Below, piece after piece: positions 33,759-44,074 of a DNA stretch of 64,000 nucleotides. Origin of the DNA: Bradyrhizobium_A sp052115025 (GTDB lineage: Bacteria; Pseudomonadota; Alphaproteobacteria; Rhizobiales; Xanthobacteraceae). Within the stretch, counting starts at the first letter, position 1, and every line of letters starts with the position of its first letter. Location: assembly GCF_052115025.1 (NCBI RefSeq), contig NZ_JBFRFW010000017.1:124001-188000 (forward strand), read 5' to 3'. Under the pieces are notes generated by a model, which saw only the letters and a list, made by a program, of their open reading frames with translations, had not been told where the DNA came from and did not search any database. The position numbers and the translations under genes were made by a program.

Positions 33759-35234
33759 ATGACGCGCAATGGAAACCGACGGCGGCTGCAGACCGGAATG
33801 GTCCGTGGCCTGTCGTTTGCGGCGGTAGCGGCCTTGACGCTGAACCCCGTCTTGTCCGCGATGGCCGGCGAGGCGCGCGTGCCGGCCATGCCGGCCGCAG
33901 CGAGCCAGGCCATTGGGCAGATGAATGCCCGCTTCCTGCCGCTTGGTATCGGCAAGTCGGTCGTCGTCGACCTGCCGCGCGACGTCAAGGATGTGCTGGT
34001 CGCCGACCCGAAGATCGCCAATGCCGTGATCCGCTCCGCACAACGCGCCTACATCATCGGCGCGGCGGTCGGCCAGACCAACATCATCTTCTTCGATTCT
34101 AACGGTCAGCAGATCTCCGCCTACGATATCGCCGTGACGCGCGACCTCAACGGCGTGCGAGCGGCGCTGCGGCAGGCTTTTCCCAACAGCGACATCCAGA
34201 TCGAAGGTGTCGGTGACGGCATCCTGCTGAGCGGCAGCGCCAACAGCCCGGCCGACGCCCAGCAGGCTGGCGACATCGCCGGGCGGCTCGCCGGCGACAA
34301 CGCCAAGGTGGTCAACAACATCGCGGTCCGCGGCCGCGACCAGGTGCTGCTCAAGGTCACCGTCGCCGAAATCCAGCGCAACATCCTCAAGCAGCTCGGC
34401 GTCGACCTCAACAACCTGAGCCTCGGCAGCGCGTCGGTGCTCAACTTCAACAATACCAACCCATTCACCGCGAACGGCGCCCCGCTGGTTGCCAACAACG
34501 CCATCACCGGCAACTTCCCGTCTGTCAGCGCCACGCTGCGCGCAATGGAAAGCGCCGGCGTCATCCGGACGCTGGCCGAGCCGAACCTGACCGCGATCTC
34601 CGGCGAATCGGCGACCTTCGTCGCCGGCGGTGAGTTTCCGATTCCGGCCGGCTATTCCTGCGATCCGACGACGCACGTCTGTACCACGCAGATCAACTTC
34701 AAGAAGTTCGGCGTCTCGCTGAACTTCACTCCGCTGGTGCTGTCCGAAGGCCGCATCAGCCTGCGCGTGATGACGGAAGTCTCGGAGCTGTCGAACGACA
34801 ATTCGATCACCGTCACCCAGCAGCTGTCCTCGACCACCAACAACTCGATCACGATCCCGTCGATCCGCACTCGTCGCGCCGAGACCACACTGGAGATTCC
34901 GTCGGGCGGCTCGATGGCTCTCGCGGGCCTGATCCAGGAGCAGACCAAGCAGTCCATCAACGGCTTGCCGGGGATGACCCAACTGCCCGTTCTCGGCGCG
35001 CTGTTCCGCAGCCGCGACTACGTCAACCGGCAGACCGAGCTCGCTGTCATCATCACCCCTTACATCGTCCGAGCGGTGGCGCAGAAAGACCTGTCGCGGC
35101 CTGACGACGGGTTCGCTGACGCGGCCGACCCGCAGTCGGATCTGCTCGGCAACATCAATCGCATCTACGGCGCCCCGGGCAGGCCCGGGCCGCGCCAGAG
35201 CTATCGTGGCAAGTACGGCTTCATCACCGATTGA
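33759..35234 (+). CDS. cpaC: Tad secretin CpaC (RcpA)
   Basis: A 491-residue outer-membrane secretin. A signal peptide (~1-36) is followed by an N-terminal pilus domain (VVVDLPRDVKDVLVADPKIANAV), a BON-like segment (~115-190) and the secretin domain (~240-450) ending in GLPGMTQLPVLGALFRS...TELAVIITPYIV, the classic secretin signature. It forms the pore through which the pilus exits. AAGGGG precedes the ATG at 33759. Confidence 0.96.
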   Translation: MTRNGNRRRLQTGMVRGLSFAAVAALTLNPVLSAMAGEARVPAMPAAASQAIGQMNARFLPLGIGKSVVVDLPRDVKDVLVADPKIANAVIRSAQRAYIIGAAVGQTNIIFFDSNGQQISAYDIAVTRDLNGVRAALRQAFPNSDIQIEGVGDGILLSGSANSPADAQQAGDIAGRLAGDNAKVVNNIAVRGRDQVLLKVTVAEIQRNILKQLGVDLNNLSLGSASVLNFNNTNPFTANGAPLVANNAITGNFPSVSATLRAMESAGVIRTLAEPNLTAISGESATFVAGGEFPIPAGYSCDPTTHVCTTQINFKKFGVSLNFTPLVLSEGRISLRVMTEVSELSNDNSITVTQQLSSTTNNSITIPSIRTRRAETTLEIPSGGSMALAGLIQEQTKQSINGLPGMTQLPVLGALFRSRDYVNRQTELAVIITPYIVRAVAQKDLSRPDDGFADAADPQSDLLGNINRIYGAPGRPGPRQSYRGKYGFITD

Positions 35235-35248
35235 AACGGGATTTCGCA

Positions 35249-35998
35249 ATGACTGTTCATCCCCATCCCGTCACATCGAAGCGGCGACTGCGCGCAGCTC
35301 TGCTGCTGGTCGGCGTTTCGGTCTCTCTCGGCGGTTGCCTGACGCACGCGCGCGACAAGGAGAATGCACTGGCGAGCATTCCCGCCGATTACCGCCAACG
35401 CCATCCGATCGTGATCGAAGAGGCCAATCGCACCGTCGAGGTGTTCGTCGGCAGTGGCCGCGGCGGCCTCACCGCCACCCAGCGCGCGGATGTGATCAGC
35501 CTCGGTCAAGCCTGGCTGCGTGAAGGCACCGGCAGCCTGCTGATCGACCTGCCCAGAAACACGCCCAACGCTCGCGCCGCATCGGAATCCTACCGCGAGA
35601 TTCGTTCGCTGTTGAGCGCGATTGGCATCCCCGCCCGCTCGATCACAATCCGTGATTACACGCCGAACGATCCGCGCCAGTTCGCGACCGTGCGTTTGTC
35701 CTACCCGCGCATTGCGGCGGAAGCCGGTCCTTGCGGGCTGTGGCCCGACGATCTCGGCCCATCGATCAAGAACAAGCTCTACGTCGAGAACAAACCCTAT
35801 CATAACTTCGGCTGCTCGACGCAGCGCAACCTCGCGGCGATGGTGGAGAACCCGTCGGACCTCGTTCAGCCGCGCCCCGAAACGCCGCCCTACACGGCGC
35901 GCCGCTCGATCGCCTTCGACAAGTACCGCAAGGGCAATCCCACGGCGACCAACTATAGCGATGGCGACAAGGCCAAACTGAGTGACCTCGGAAAATGA
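35249..35998 (+). CDS. cpaD: Pilus assembly lipoprotein CpaD
   Basis: A 249-residue protein with a lipoprotein signal (lipobox LGGC, Cys at ~30) and the CpaD domain (PADYRQRHPIVIEE...). It is an outer-membrane pilotin-like partner of the secretin. The ATG at 35249 is preferred; a TTG at 35231 overlaps cpaC. Its stop overlaps the cpaE start. Confidence 0.92.
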   Translation: MTVHPHPVTSKRRLRAALLLVGVSVSLGGCLTHARDKENALASIPADYRQRHPIVIEEANRTVEVFVGSGRGGLTATQRADVISLGQAWLREGTGSLLIDLPRNTPNARAASESYREIRSLLSAIGIPARSITIRDYTPNDPRQFATVRLSYPRIAAEAGPCGLWPDDLGPSIKNKLYVENKPYHNFGCSTQRNLAAMVENPSDLVQPRPETPPYTARRSIAFDKYRKGNPTATNYSDGDKAKLSDLGK

Positions 35999-37257
35999 TC
36001 AACTACGCACGCCAGACACCGGATAGCGAAGCGGCCCCACCGGCCGCGGAGGAGCATATCGCGCCGGCACCGCGCGTGTCGGTGCAGGCATTCTGCGAGT
36101 CGGTGGAGACCGCCGCCGCGGTGCAATCCGCCGGCGAGGACCGCCGGCTGGGCAAGGCCCATCTGAAGATCCAGATGGGGGGAACAGTTGCGGCGATCGA
36201 AGCCTATCGCAGCGCACCGACCCCGAACGTCATTGTTCTGGAGACCGACGGCCGCAGCGATATCCTCGGCGGCCTCGACCAGCTCGCGACGGTATGCGAT
36301 CCCGGCACCCGGGTGATCGTGGTCGGCCGTGTCAACGACGTGACGCTTTATCGCGAGCTGGTCCGTCGCGGCGTCAGCGACTATCTGATCGCTCCCGTCT
36401 CCGCGATCGATATCGTGCGCGCGATCTGCGGGCTGTTTTCGACACCGGAAGCGAAGGCCGTCGGCCGCATCATTGCCGTGGTCGGCGCCAAGGGCGGTGT
36501 CGGCGCATCGACCATCGCCCACAACATCGCCTGGGCGATCGCCCGCGATCTCGCGCTGGACTCGGTTGTCGCCGATCTCGATCTCGCCTTCGGCACCGCC
36601 GGCCTCGACTACAACCAGGACCCGCCGCAGGGCATCGCCGAGGCGGTGTTTTCGCCGGATCGCGTCGACACCGCGTTCATCGATCGTCTGCTGTCGAAAT
36701 GCACGGATCATCTCAGCCTGCTCGCCGCGCCCGCGACGCTGGATCGCGTCTATGACTTCGGAGCCGAAGCGTTCGATTCTATTTTCGATACGCTGCGCGG
36801 AACAGTGCCCTGCATCGTTCTCGACGTGCCGCATCAGTGGTCGGGCTGGTCCAAGCGCGCACTGATCAATGCCGACGACATCCTGATCGTTGCCGAGCCG
36901 GACCTCGCCAATCTTCGCAACACCAAGAACCTGTTCGACCTTCTGAAGGGGGCGCGGCCCAACGACCGCATGCCGTCCTACTGTCTCAACAGGACCGGGG
37001 TGCCCAAGCGCCCGGAAATCAGCACCAAGGAATTCGCCAAGGCGATCGAGAGCGAGCCGATCGCCTCGATTCCGTTCGAACCTCAGATCTTCGGCGTTGC
37101 AGCCAACAACGGCCAGATGATCGCTGAGGTCGCCGCCAATCACCGCACCGCAGAGATGTTCCTGCAGATCGCGCAGCGGCTGACGGGACGCGGAGAGGCC
37201 AAGAAATCACGAACGTCGCTGCTGGCGCCGCTGCTGGGCAAGCTGCGATCGAAGTAA
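35995..37257 (+). CDS. cpaE: Pilus assembly ATPase-like protein CpaE (TadZ)
   Basis: A 420-residue protein. A variable N-terminus (~1-40) and a receiver-like domain without clear phospho-acceptor (~45-150) are followed by a MinD/ParA-type ATPase with the deviant Walker A KGGVGAST (~164). In Caulobacter this protein localises the pilus machine to the cell pole. Its ATG overlaps the cpaD stop. Confidence 0.94.
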   Translation: MINYARQTPDSEAAPPAAEEHIAPAPRVSVQAFCESVETAAAVQSAGEDRRLGKAHLKIQMGGTVAAIEAYRSAPTPNVIVLETDGRSDILGGLDQLATVCDPGTRVIVVGRVNDVTLYRELVRRGVSDYLIAPVSAIDIVRAICGLFSTPEAKAVGRIIAVVGAKGGVGASTIAHNIAWAIARDLALDSVVADLDLAFGTAGLDYNQDPPQGIAEAVFSPDRVDTAFIDRLLSKCTDHLSLLAAPATLDRVYDFGAEAFDSIFDTLRGTVPCIVLDVPHQWSGWSKRALINADDILIVAEPDLANLRNTKNLFDLLKGARPNDRMPSYCLNRTGVPKRPEISTKEFAKAIESEPIASIPFEPQIFGVAANNGQMIAEVAANHRTAEMFLQIAQRLTGRGEAKKSRTSLLAPLLGKLRSK

Positions 37258-37278
37258 TCTATTGCGTGGAGTTGTGTC

Positions 37279-38736
37279 GTGTTTGGTAAGCGTAGCGGAC
37301 CTGAATCCCAGACCCGGGCGGTCAAGCCGGCCGCACTGGAGCCTGCACCGGCTCCGGTCACGCGCAATCCCGAACCTGCGGTTGCTTCGCCGCCGCTCGC
37401 ACCGGCGCGCGCCCCCGCCCCTCCGGTTCACAACGAAGTCCGTCGCTCCGACAACTACTACCAGGTCAAGGCGACGATTTTCGGGGCGCTGATCGAGGCG
37501 ATCGATCTGGCGCAGCTCGCCAAGCTCGACGGCGAATCCGCACGCGAGGAAATTCGCGACATCGTCAATGAAATCATCGCGATCAAGAACATCGTGATGT
37601 CGATCGCCGAGCAGGAGGAGCTGCTCGACGATATCTGCAACGACGTGCTCGGCTATGGTCCGCTCGAACCGCTGCTGGCGCGCGACGATATCGCCGATAT
37701 CATGGTGAACGGCGCGAATACGGTCTATATCGAAGTCGGCGGCAAGATCCAGAGGACCGGAATCCGCTTCCGCGACAACCAGCAGCTCCTGAACATCTGT
37801 CAGCGCATCGTCAGCCAGGTCGGCCGGCGCGTCGACGAATCGTCACCGATCTGCGACGCACGCCTCGCCGACGGGTCTCGCGTCAATGCCATCGTCGAAC
37901 CACTGGCGCTCGACGGGCCCGTGCTGACGATCCGCAAGTTCAAGCGCGACAAGCTGACACTGGATCAACTGGTCCGCTTTGGCGCGATCTCGCCCGAGGG
38001 ATCGGAGATCCTCAAGATCATCGGGCGCGTTCGCTGCAACGTTCTGATCTCCGGCGGTACCGGCTCCGGCAAGACCACGCTGCTGAACTGCCTGACCAAC
38101 TACATCGACGACGACGAGCGCATCATCACTTGCGAGGACGCCGCGGAACTCCAGCTGCAACAACCCCATACGGTGCGGCTGGAAACCCGCCCGCCGAACC
38201 TGGAAGGCGAAGGCCAGATCACCATGCGCGATCTGGTCCGCAACTGTCTGCGTATGCGCCCCGAGCGGATCATCGTCGGCGAAGTCCGCGGCCCCGAAGC
38301 GTTCGATTTGCTGCAGGCCATGAACACTGGCCACGACGGATCGATGGGCACGTTGCACGCCAACAATCCCCGCGAAGCGCTGTCACGCTGCGAATCGATG
38401 ATCACCATGGGGGGCTTCTCGCTGCCGTCCCGGACTATTCGCGAGATGGTCTGCTCGTCCATCGACGTGATCATCCAGGCTGCGCGCCTCCGCGACGGCT
38501 CACGCCGCATCACCCACATCACCGAGGTAATCGGGATGGAGGGCGACACCATCATCACCCAGGACATCTTCGTCTACGACATCGTCGGCGAAGATACCGA
38601 AGGCCGGATCATCGGCCGCCACCGCTCCACCGGTATTGGCCGCCCGAAATTCTGGGAACGCGCCCGTTACTACGGCGAAGAGAAGCGCCTGGCGACCGCC
38701 CTCGATGCTGCGGAAATTGCCACAACCAACGGCTGA
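37279..38736 (+). CDS. cpaF: Pilus secretion ATPase CpaF (TadA)
   Basis: A 485-residue type II/IV secretion ATPase. It has a Pro/Ala-rich N-terminal ~60 residues, Walker A GGTGSGKTTLLN (~255), an Asp box with RPERIIVGEVRG (~330) and a His box (MGTLHANNPREAL). It powers assembly and retraction of the Flp pilus. The start is GTG. It follows cpaE by 21 bases. Confidence 0.96.
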   Translation: MFGKRSGPESQTRAVKPAALEPAPAPVTRNPEPAVASPPLAPARAPAPPVHNEVRRSDNYYQVKATIFGALIEAIDLAQLAKLDGESAREEIRDIVNEIIAIKNIVMSIAEQEELLDDICNDVLGYGPLEPLLARDDIADIMVNGANTVYIEVGGKIQRTGIRFRDNQQLLNICQRIVSQVGRRVDESSPICDARLADGSRVNAIVEPLALDGPVLTIRKFKRDKLTLDQLVRFGAISPEGSEILKIIGRVRCNVLISGGTGSGKTTLLNCLTNYIDDDERIITCEDAAELQLQQPHTVRLETRPPNLEGEGQITMRDLVRNCLRMRPERIIVGEVRGPEAFDLLQAMNTGHDGSMGTLHANNPREALSRCESMITMGGFSLPSRTIREMVCSSIDVIIQAARLRDGSRRITHITEVIGMEGDTIITQDIFVYDIVGEDTEGRIIGRHRSTGIGRPKFWERARYYGEEKRLATALDAAEIATTNG

Positions 38737-38832
38737 ACCGGCGCCATCGTCGCCACAGCCGCATCGAACTGACGACGTGTTTGCACAAGCGGCCGGAAAC
38801 GGGTTTGGCAGCACGCCTTGGGAGCAGGAGAT

Positions 38833-39807
38833 ATGAACATTCAATCGCTTGCCCTCGCCTTTCTCGCCGCCCTGACCGTCGGCGGAATAGCCTGGGTCTT
38901 CATCTATCCGCTGCTGTCCGGAGAGCGGCAGAGCGAGAAGCGTCGCGCCTCGCTGGCGCGGACGGAGCCCGTGGTGCGGGCCAGTGACCGCAACCTGCGC
39001 AGCCGCCGCGAGCAGGTAGAGGAATCGCTCAAGGAGATCGAGCAGCGCAACAAGAAGGCGCAGAGTGTCGCGTTGAGCACGCGGATCTCGCAGGCCGGAC
39101 TGGACTGGACGAAGCAGAAATTTCTGATCATTTCCTGCGTTCTGGGCGGCGCTTTCTTCCTGGTTCCGCTCGTGTTCGGCGCCGGACTGCTGGCGTCGGC
39201 AGGCCTCGGCTTCGCCGCAGGATTCGGGTTGCCGCGCTGGATTCTCGGCTTCCTGAAGAAGCGCCGTGAAAAGAAGTTTCTCGACGCGCTTCCGGACGCG
39301 GTCGACGTGATCACGCGCGGCATCAAATCCGGCTTGCCGCTGTTCGACTCCATCCGCGTGGTCGCGGCCGACTCGCCGGAACCGCTGCGCAGCGAATTCT
39401 CCGCCATCGTCGAAACCCAGGCGATCGGCATGCCGCTCGCAGAAGCCTGCGCGCGGCTGTATGAGCGGATGCCGCTGCCGGAAGCAAACTTCTTCGGCAT
39501 TGTCATCGCAATTCAGCAAAAATCGGGCGGCAACCTGTCGGAAGCGCTCGGCAACCTGTCCAAGGTGTTGCGAGACCGCAAGAAGATGGCCGGCAAGATC
39601 CAGGCGATGTCAACGGAAGCCAAGGCGTCGGCCGGCATCATCGGCTCGCTGCCGCCGATCGTGATGCTGCTGGTCTATATTTCGACCCCCGACTACATCT
39701 CGTTGCTGTGGACCGAACCAACGGGGCGGCTGATGCTCGCTGGCTGCGTTCTGTGGATGAGCATCGGCATATTCGTGATGAAGCGCATGATCAATTTCGA
39801 TTTCTGA
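38833..39807 (+). CDS. tadB: Tad inner-membrane platform protein TadB
   Basis: A 324-residue GspF-type platform protein. Hydrophobic segments lie at ~6-26, ~95-135 and at the C-terminus (~265-320). The GspF/T2SSF domain (FLDALPDAVDVITRGIKSGLPLFDSIRVVA) is in the middle. The ATG at 38833 has GCAGGAG upstream. It pairs with TadC to bind the CpaF ATPase. Confidence 0.93.
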   Translation: MNIQSLALAFLAALTVGGIAWVFIYPLLSGERQSEKRRASLARTEPVVRASDRNLRSRREQVEESLKEIEQRNKKAQSVALSTRISQAGLDWTKQKFLIISCVLGGAFFLVPLVFGAGLLASAGLGFAAGFGLPRWILGFLKKRREKKFLDALPDAVDVITRGIKSGLPLFDSIRVVAADSPEPLRSEFSAIVETQAIGMPLAEACARLYERMPLPEANFFGIVIAIQQKSGGNLSEALGNLSKVLRDRKKMAGKIQAMSTEAKASAGIIGSLPPIVMLLVYISTPDYISLLWTEPTGRLMLAGCVLWMSIGIFVMKRMINFDF

Positions 39808-39816
39808 GGGCGAACG

Positions 39817-40794
39817 ATGATCGATTTCCTGATCGAGAAATTCCACGACGCCCGCTTCATGGCCATGGTGCTCGCGGCGATCGCGGCGACCGCCACCGCC
39901 TACACGCTGATCTCGCCGCTGCTCGCCGGCGAAACGTTGTCCAAGCGGATGAAGGCGGTCGCCAGCGAGCGTGAACGCATCCGCCAGCGCGAGCGCGAGC
40001 GACTGAACCGCAACGAGAAGGTGTCTCTGCGCCAGGCACCGAAGCAGCTCGTTCAGAAAGCCGTCGACGACTTCAACCTCACCAAGTGGGTCGCCCAGGA
40101 ATCAGCCCGCGACAAGCTGGTGATGGCCGGCTACCGCGGTCAGGCGCCCTACACCACATTCCTGTTCGCACGCATGGTCGCGCCGATCGTGTTCTTCATT
40201 TCCTCGGTGATCTACGTCTTCCTGCTTTCCAACATGCAGCAGGGCGCAGCCATGAAGCTCGCAATGTGCGCCGGCGTCAGCTATCTCGGCATGCATGCAC
40301 CGATGGTCTTCCTGAAGAACGCCATCGCCAAGCGCCAGCTTTCGATCAAGCGCGCGTTCCCCAATGCCCTGGACTTGATGCTGATCTGCATCGAATCGGG
40401 CATGTCGATCGAGGCCGCTTTCCGGCGTGTCAGCCAGGAAATCGGCTCGCAGTCGGTCCCGCTTGCCGAGGAACTGACACTGGTGACCGCCGAGCTGTCC
40501 TACCTGCAGGACCGCAAGGTCGCCTATGAGAATCTCGCCAAACGCATCGGGCTCGATAGCGTCAAGTCGGTCGCTCTGGCGCTGCAGCAGGCCGAACGCT
40601 ACGGCACCCCGCTCGGCCAGACACTGCGCGTGCTGGCGCAGGAAAACCGCGACATGCGAATGACGGAGGCGGAAAAGAAAGCCGCCGCCCTGCCGCCGAA
40701 GCTGACGGTGCCGATGATCGTGTTCTTCCTGCCGGTGCTGTTTGTCGTGATCCTCGGGCCAACGGGCATCAAGGTCTCGGCCTACATGCACTGA
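39817..40794 (+). CDS. tadC: Tad inner-membrane platform protein TadC
   Basis: A 325-residue platform protein with the T2SSF domain (FPNALDLMLICIESGMSIEAAFRRV, ~185-210). Membrane segments lie at ~12-32, ~112-165 and the C-terminus (LTVPMIVFFLPVLFVVIL). It starts 9 bases after tadB. It is the last plus-strand gene of the Tad operon. Confidence 0.93.
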   Translation: MIDFLIEKFHDARFMAMVLAAIAATATAYTLISPLLAGETLSKRMKAVASERERIRQRERERLNRNEKVSLRQAPKQLVQKAVDDFNLTKWVAQESARDKLVMAGYRGQAPYTTFLFARMVAPIVFFISSVIYVFLLSNMQQGAAMKLAMCAGVSYLGMHAPMVFLKNAIAKRQLSIKRAFPNALDLMLICIESGMSIEAAFRRVSQEIGSQSVPLAEELTLVTAELSYLQDRKVAYENLAKRIGLDSVKSVALALQQAERYGTPLGQTLRVLAQENRDMRMTEAEKKAAALPPKLTVPMIVFFLPVLFVVILGPTGIKVSAYMH

Positions 40795-40839
40795 GGCCGC
40801 GGCGCGGCCCGCCGCAGGCGGAGCGGGCTGACCGACAGA

Positions 40840-41667
40840 TCAGGAGCGGCGGGATAGCCCCGCCGCATCGTTGTCGGCGCCCTGACGCGAACCATCACCC
40901 CGGCTCAGCATCTGCTTGAGATATGCGACGTTGGCGGCCGCCTCGTCCGGCGGCAGGTCCGCCTTGACGATCGACTCCGCCTCGGCAAATCGGCCCTGAA
41001 GCCCGACGACCAGTGCGAGGTTCTGCCGAATGCGCGGGTCCGAGCCGGCGCCGGCGTGGGCGCGGCGCAGCACCTGCTCGGCCTTTCCGAGATCTTTTGT
41101 CAGCATGTAGGACAGCCCGAGATTCGACAGCACCGAGGGCTCCTCGGGCACGATCTTCAGCGCGCTCGCATAGTAACGGCGCGCCTCGTCATGCTTCCCC
41201 ATCTGATCGAGGGTGGTGCCCTGTACGGACAGGATTCGCCAGTCCGGATTCGAAGGTGTATGCGCATTGCTCAGGGTATCGAAAGCCTGCTTGAAGTTGC
41301 CGTTGTCGGCCAGCGCCCGCCCGTAGGCTGCGAGCACCGATTTGTTGTTCGGGTTGGCGAGGCTCGCGGCTTCCAGCACCGCGACCGCCTGAGCGCGCTG
41401 GCCATTGATCCGCAGCGCCTGCCCGTAGCGGATGGCCGCATCAGGATCGCGCGGATTGGCACGATAGCGTTCGCCCAGCGCATCGGTCGGAACACGCGCG
41501 TCACCATCGCGTGGAATTTCGGCCCGCGCGGCCATGGGACCACCGACCGACCCTGTCACGTCCGGTCCGCGCGCTGTCGTGGTTTGACATCCGGCGACGG
41601 CGGCGGCCAGAATCAACGCTGACGCTGCAGACAGGAGAACCCGGGCGACTTGAGACTGATCACGCAT
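40840..41667 (-). CDS. tadD: TadD-like TPR lipoprotein
   Basis: A 275-residue protein. A lipoprotein signal (lipobox VAGC, Cys at ~26) is followed by TPR repeats over ~80-250 (RYGQALRINGQRAQAVAVLEAA, RALADNGNFKQAFDTLS, LGLSYMLTKDLGKAEQVLRRA). TadD proteins are outer-membrane lipoproteins needed for Tad assembly. It is convergent with tadC, 45 bases apart. The start could also be two codons earlier. TTAA half-sites lie upstream at 41738-41741 and 41755-41758. Confidence 0.88.
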   Translation of the reverse strand: MRDQSQVARVLLSAASALILAAAVAGCQTTTARGPDVTGSVGGPMAARAEIPRDGDARVPTDALGERYRANPRDPDAAIRYGQALRINGQRAQAVAVLEAASLANPNNKSVLAAYGRALADNGNFKQAFDTLSNAHTPSNPDWRILSVQGTTLDQMGKHDEARRYYASALKIVPEEPSVLSNLGLSYMLTKDLGKAEQVLRRAHAGAGSDPRIRQNLALVVGLQGRFAEAESIVKADLPPDEAAANVAYLKQMLSRGDGSRQGADNDAAGLSRRS

Positions 41668-41814
41668 GCACATCGACTCGCGAAATCCGGCGCGCAAGGT
41701 CCGCCGAATGGGCTGGAGACCAGCCATCAATAGACTGTTAACCCTAACGCCCGGTTAATCGGGCTATAGTCACCGCGCCCCCGGGCATACCGCCCGCTCC
41801 ATGCCGAGATTCCG

Positions 41815-43194
41815 ATGACCACCATTTTCGCGCCCCCCACTGCCGACGCCATCCCCATCACTTTTGCGACCAAGTCCTCGTGGGAGACAGAGAAAGCCGC
41901 CCTGTCGGCAACGGCCCGACGTTTCGCCGAGAGCAACGGCTTCTCCGCCAAGCCCGGCCAGTATCTGGCGCTACCGGGACCCGATGGTGCATTGGCGCAG
42001 GTGCTGTTCGGCCTGGAGGAGGCGACGGCTCCGGCGCACGATCCGTTCCGCCCCGGGCAACTGCCCGGCTTGCTGCCTGAGGGCGTCTATCGCTTCGCCA
42101 ATGCCCCATACGACGGTCGGCTCGCGGTGCTCGCCTTTGCTCTCGGCAGCTACCGGTTCGCGCGCTATCGCAAGGCCGATCAGCCGAAGGCACGCCTGGT
42201 GCCCCCCGACGGCATCGATGCCGCCGAGATGACCCGGATCAGCGACGCGGCCACCCTCGCCCGAAACCTGATCAACACGCCGGCCAACGACATGGGCCCC
42301 GAGGACCTCGCCGCCGCGGCCGCCGCACTCGCCGAGCGCTACGGCGCGGCCTTCTCCAACATCGTCGGCGACGATCTCCGGGCCAAGAACTTCCCCCTGA
42401 TTCACGCGGTCGGCCAGGCCTCCCAGCGCGCGCCGCGGCTGATCGATCTCACCTGGGGTGACCCGGCGCATCCCAAGGTCACGCTGGTCGGCAAGGGCGT
42501 GTGCTTCGATACCGGTGGCCTCGACCTCAAGCCATCGGGCTCGATGCTGCTGATGAAGAAGGACATGGGTGGCGCCGCCAACGTGCTGGCGCTCGCGCAG
42601 ATGGTGATGGATGCCGGGCTCAAGGTGCGGCTGCGGGTGCTGATCCCGGCAGTCGAGAACGCCGTTGCCGGCAACGCCTTCCGGCCGCTCGACGTCTTGC
42701 CGTCGCGCAAGGGGCCGACCGTGGAGATCGGCAACACCGACGCGGAGGGCCGCCTGGTGCTCGCCGACGCGCTGGCGCTCGCCGACGAGGACAAGCCCGA
42801 CTTGCTGATCGATCTCGGCACGCTCACCGGCGCCGCGCGCGTGGCCCTTGGTCCCGACCTGCCGCCGTTCTACACCAACGACGATGGTCTCGCCGACGAT
42901 CTGTCGCGCAGTGCCCGCGAGGAGAACGACCCGCTGTGGCGGCTGCCGCTGTGGCCCGCCTATGACAAATGGCTGGATTCGAAAGTCGCCGACATCAACA
43001 ACGCCCCGTCCAACGGCTTCGCCGGATCGATCACCTGTGCGCTGTTCCTGCAGCGTTTCGTCGAGCCGACGACGCGCTGGCTTCATGTCGACATCTACGG
43101 CTGGACGCCGACCGCGAAACCCGGCCGCCCCGAAGGCGGCGAATGCCAGGCCGCACGCGCCATCTATCAGCTGCTGAGCCGGCGCTATGGCTGA
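41815..43194 (+). CDS. Leucyl aminopeptidase family protein (M17)
   Basis: A 459-residue metalloaminopeptidase. The C-terminal catalytic domain has VTLVGKGVCFDTGGLDLKPS (first metal ligands and Lys), MKKDMGGAA, and the M17 signature NTDAEGRL near ~310. It removes N-terminal residues from peptides in the cytoplasm. It overlaps the start of an NlpC/P60 gene by 8 bases. Convergent peptide-transport genes suggest a role in using imported peptides. Confidence 0.92.
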   Translation: MTTIFAPPTADAIPITFATKSSWETEKAALSATARRFAESNGFSAKPGQYLALPGPDGALAQVLFGLEEATAPAHDPFRPGQLPGLLPEGVYRFANAPYDGRLAVLAFALGSYRFARYRKADQPKARLVPPDGIDAAEMTRISDAATLARNLINTPANDMGPEDLAAAAAALAERYGAAFSNIVGDDLRAKNFPLIHAVGQASQRAPRLIDLTWGDPAHPKVTLVGKGVCFDTGGLDLKPSGSMLLMKKDMGGAANVLALAQMVMDAGLKVRLRVLIPAVENAVAGNAFRPLDVLPSRKGPTVEIGNTDAEGRLVLADALALADEDKPDLLIDLGTLTGAARVALGPDLPPFYTNDDGLADDLSRSAREENDPLWRLPLWPAYDKWLDSKVADINNAPSNGFAGSITCALFLQRFVEPTTRWLHVDIYGWTPTAKPGRPEGGECQAARAIYQLLSRRYG

Positions 43195-44035
43195 TCCCCG
43201 GCTGACCCCCGCGCGCCCCGACCTCGCCGCCGAGCACCTGCGCGGGCAGGTGACGGCGGAGCGCTTTGTCACCGGCGAAGAGCTCGAGGTGTTCGATCCG
43301 ATCGTGCCGCTGCGCCGTGAGCCCTCGCACGACGCCGCGCTGGACACCCAGGCGCTGAAGGGCGAGCGGGTAACGATCTACGACCGCACCATCGAGGGCT
43401 GGGCGTGGGGACAGCTCGCCGGCGACGGCTATGTCGGCTGGCTGCCCGACCTCGCGCTGGTCAAACCGCGCACGTCCCCGACCCATGCGGTCACCGCGCT
43501 GCGCACGCTCGCCTTCCCGGGCCCGTCGATCAAGCTGCCGCCGGTCGAGACGCTGCCGCTCGGCGCCCGCCTCGAGGTCGTGCGCACCGATGCGACCTTC
43601 GCCATCACGTCCCAGCGGCACTACCTGCCGTTGCCCCATGTCGCGCCGCTCGACCACGTTGAAGACGACTTCGTCGCGGTCGCCGAGCGGTTCATCGGAA
43701 CGCCGTATCTGTGGGGCGGCAAGACCAGCCTTGGCACCGACTGCTCGGGCCTCGTCCAGATCGCACTCGCGGCCTGCGGCATCGCGGCACCGCGCGACAG
43801 CGATATGCAAGAGCAGACGCTCGGCGAGGCGCTCGACCACGCGCAGTGGCATGACCTGCGGCGCGGCGATCTGGTGTTCTGGAAAGGCCATGTCGCCATC
43901 GTGAGCGGAACCGACAGTCTCGTCCACGCCAACGCCTATCACATGGCGACCGCGACCGAACCGCTGCGGGGCGCCGTCAGCCGGATCAGCGCCGCCGGCA
44001 GCGAGATCACCAGCGTGCGGCGACTGCTGCGCTGA
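43187..44035 (+). CDS. NlpC/P60 family peptidase with SH3b domains, cytoplasmic
   Basis: A 282-residue protein. Two SH3-like segments (~35-95 and ~100-150) precede an NlpC/P60 domain with the catalytic Cys in GTDCSGLV (~188), His in KGHVAIVSG (~232) and a third polar residue in HANAYH (~247). There is no signal peptide, so it should act in the cytoplasm, like YkfC-type murein-peptide endopeptidases. It is translationally coupled to the M17 aminopeptidase. A YkfC-like role is inferred from this layout. Confidence 0.87.
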   Translation: MADPRLTPARPDLAAEHLRGQVTAERFVTGEELEVFDPIVPLRREPSHDAALDTQALKGERVTIYDRTIEGWAWGQLAGDGYVGWLPDLALVKPRTSPTHAVTALRTLAFPGPSIKLPPVETLPLGARLEVVRTDATFAITSQRHYLPLPHVAPLDHVEDDFVAVAERFIGTPYLWGGKTSLGTDCSGLVQIALAACGIAAPRDSDMQEQTLGEALDHAQWHDLRRGDLVFWKGHVAIVSGTDSLVHANAYHMATATEPLRGAVSRISAAGSEITSVRRLLR

Positions 44036-44074
44036 TCGTGGTCGGACCAGTTCGGGCCGCGCAGATTGCTCCCG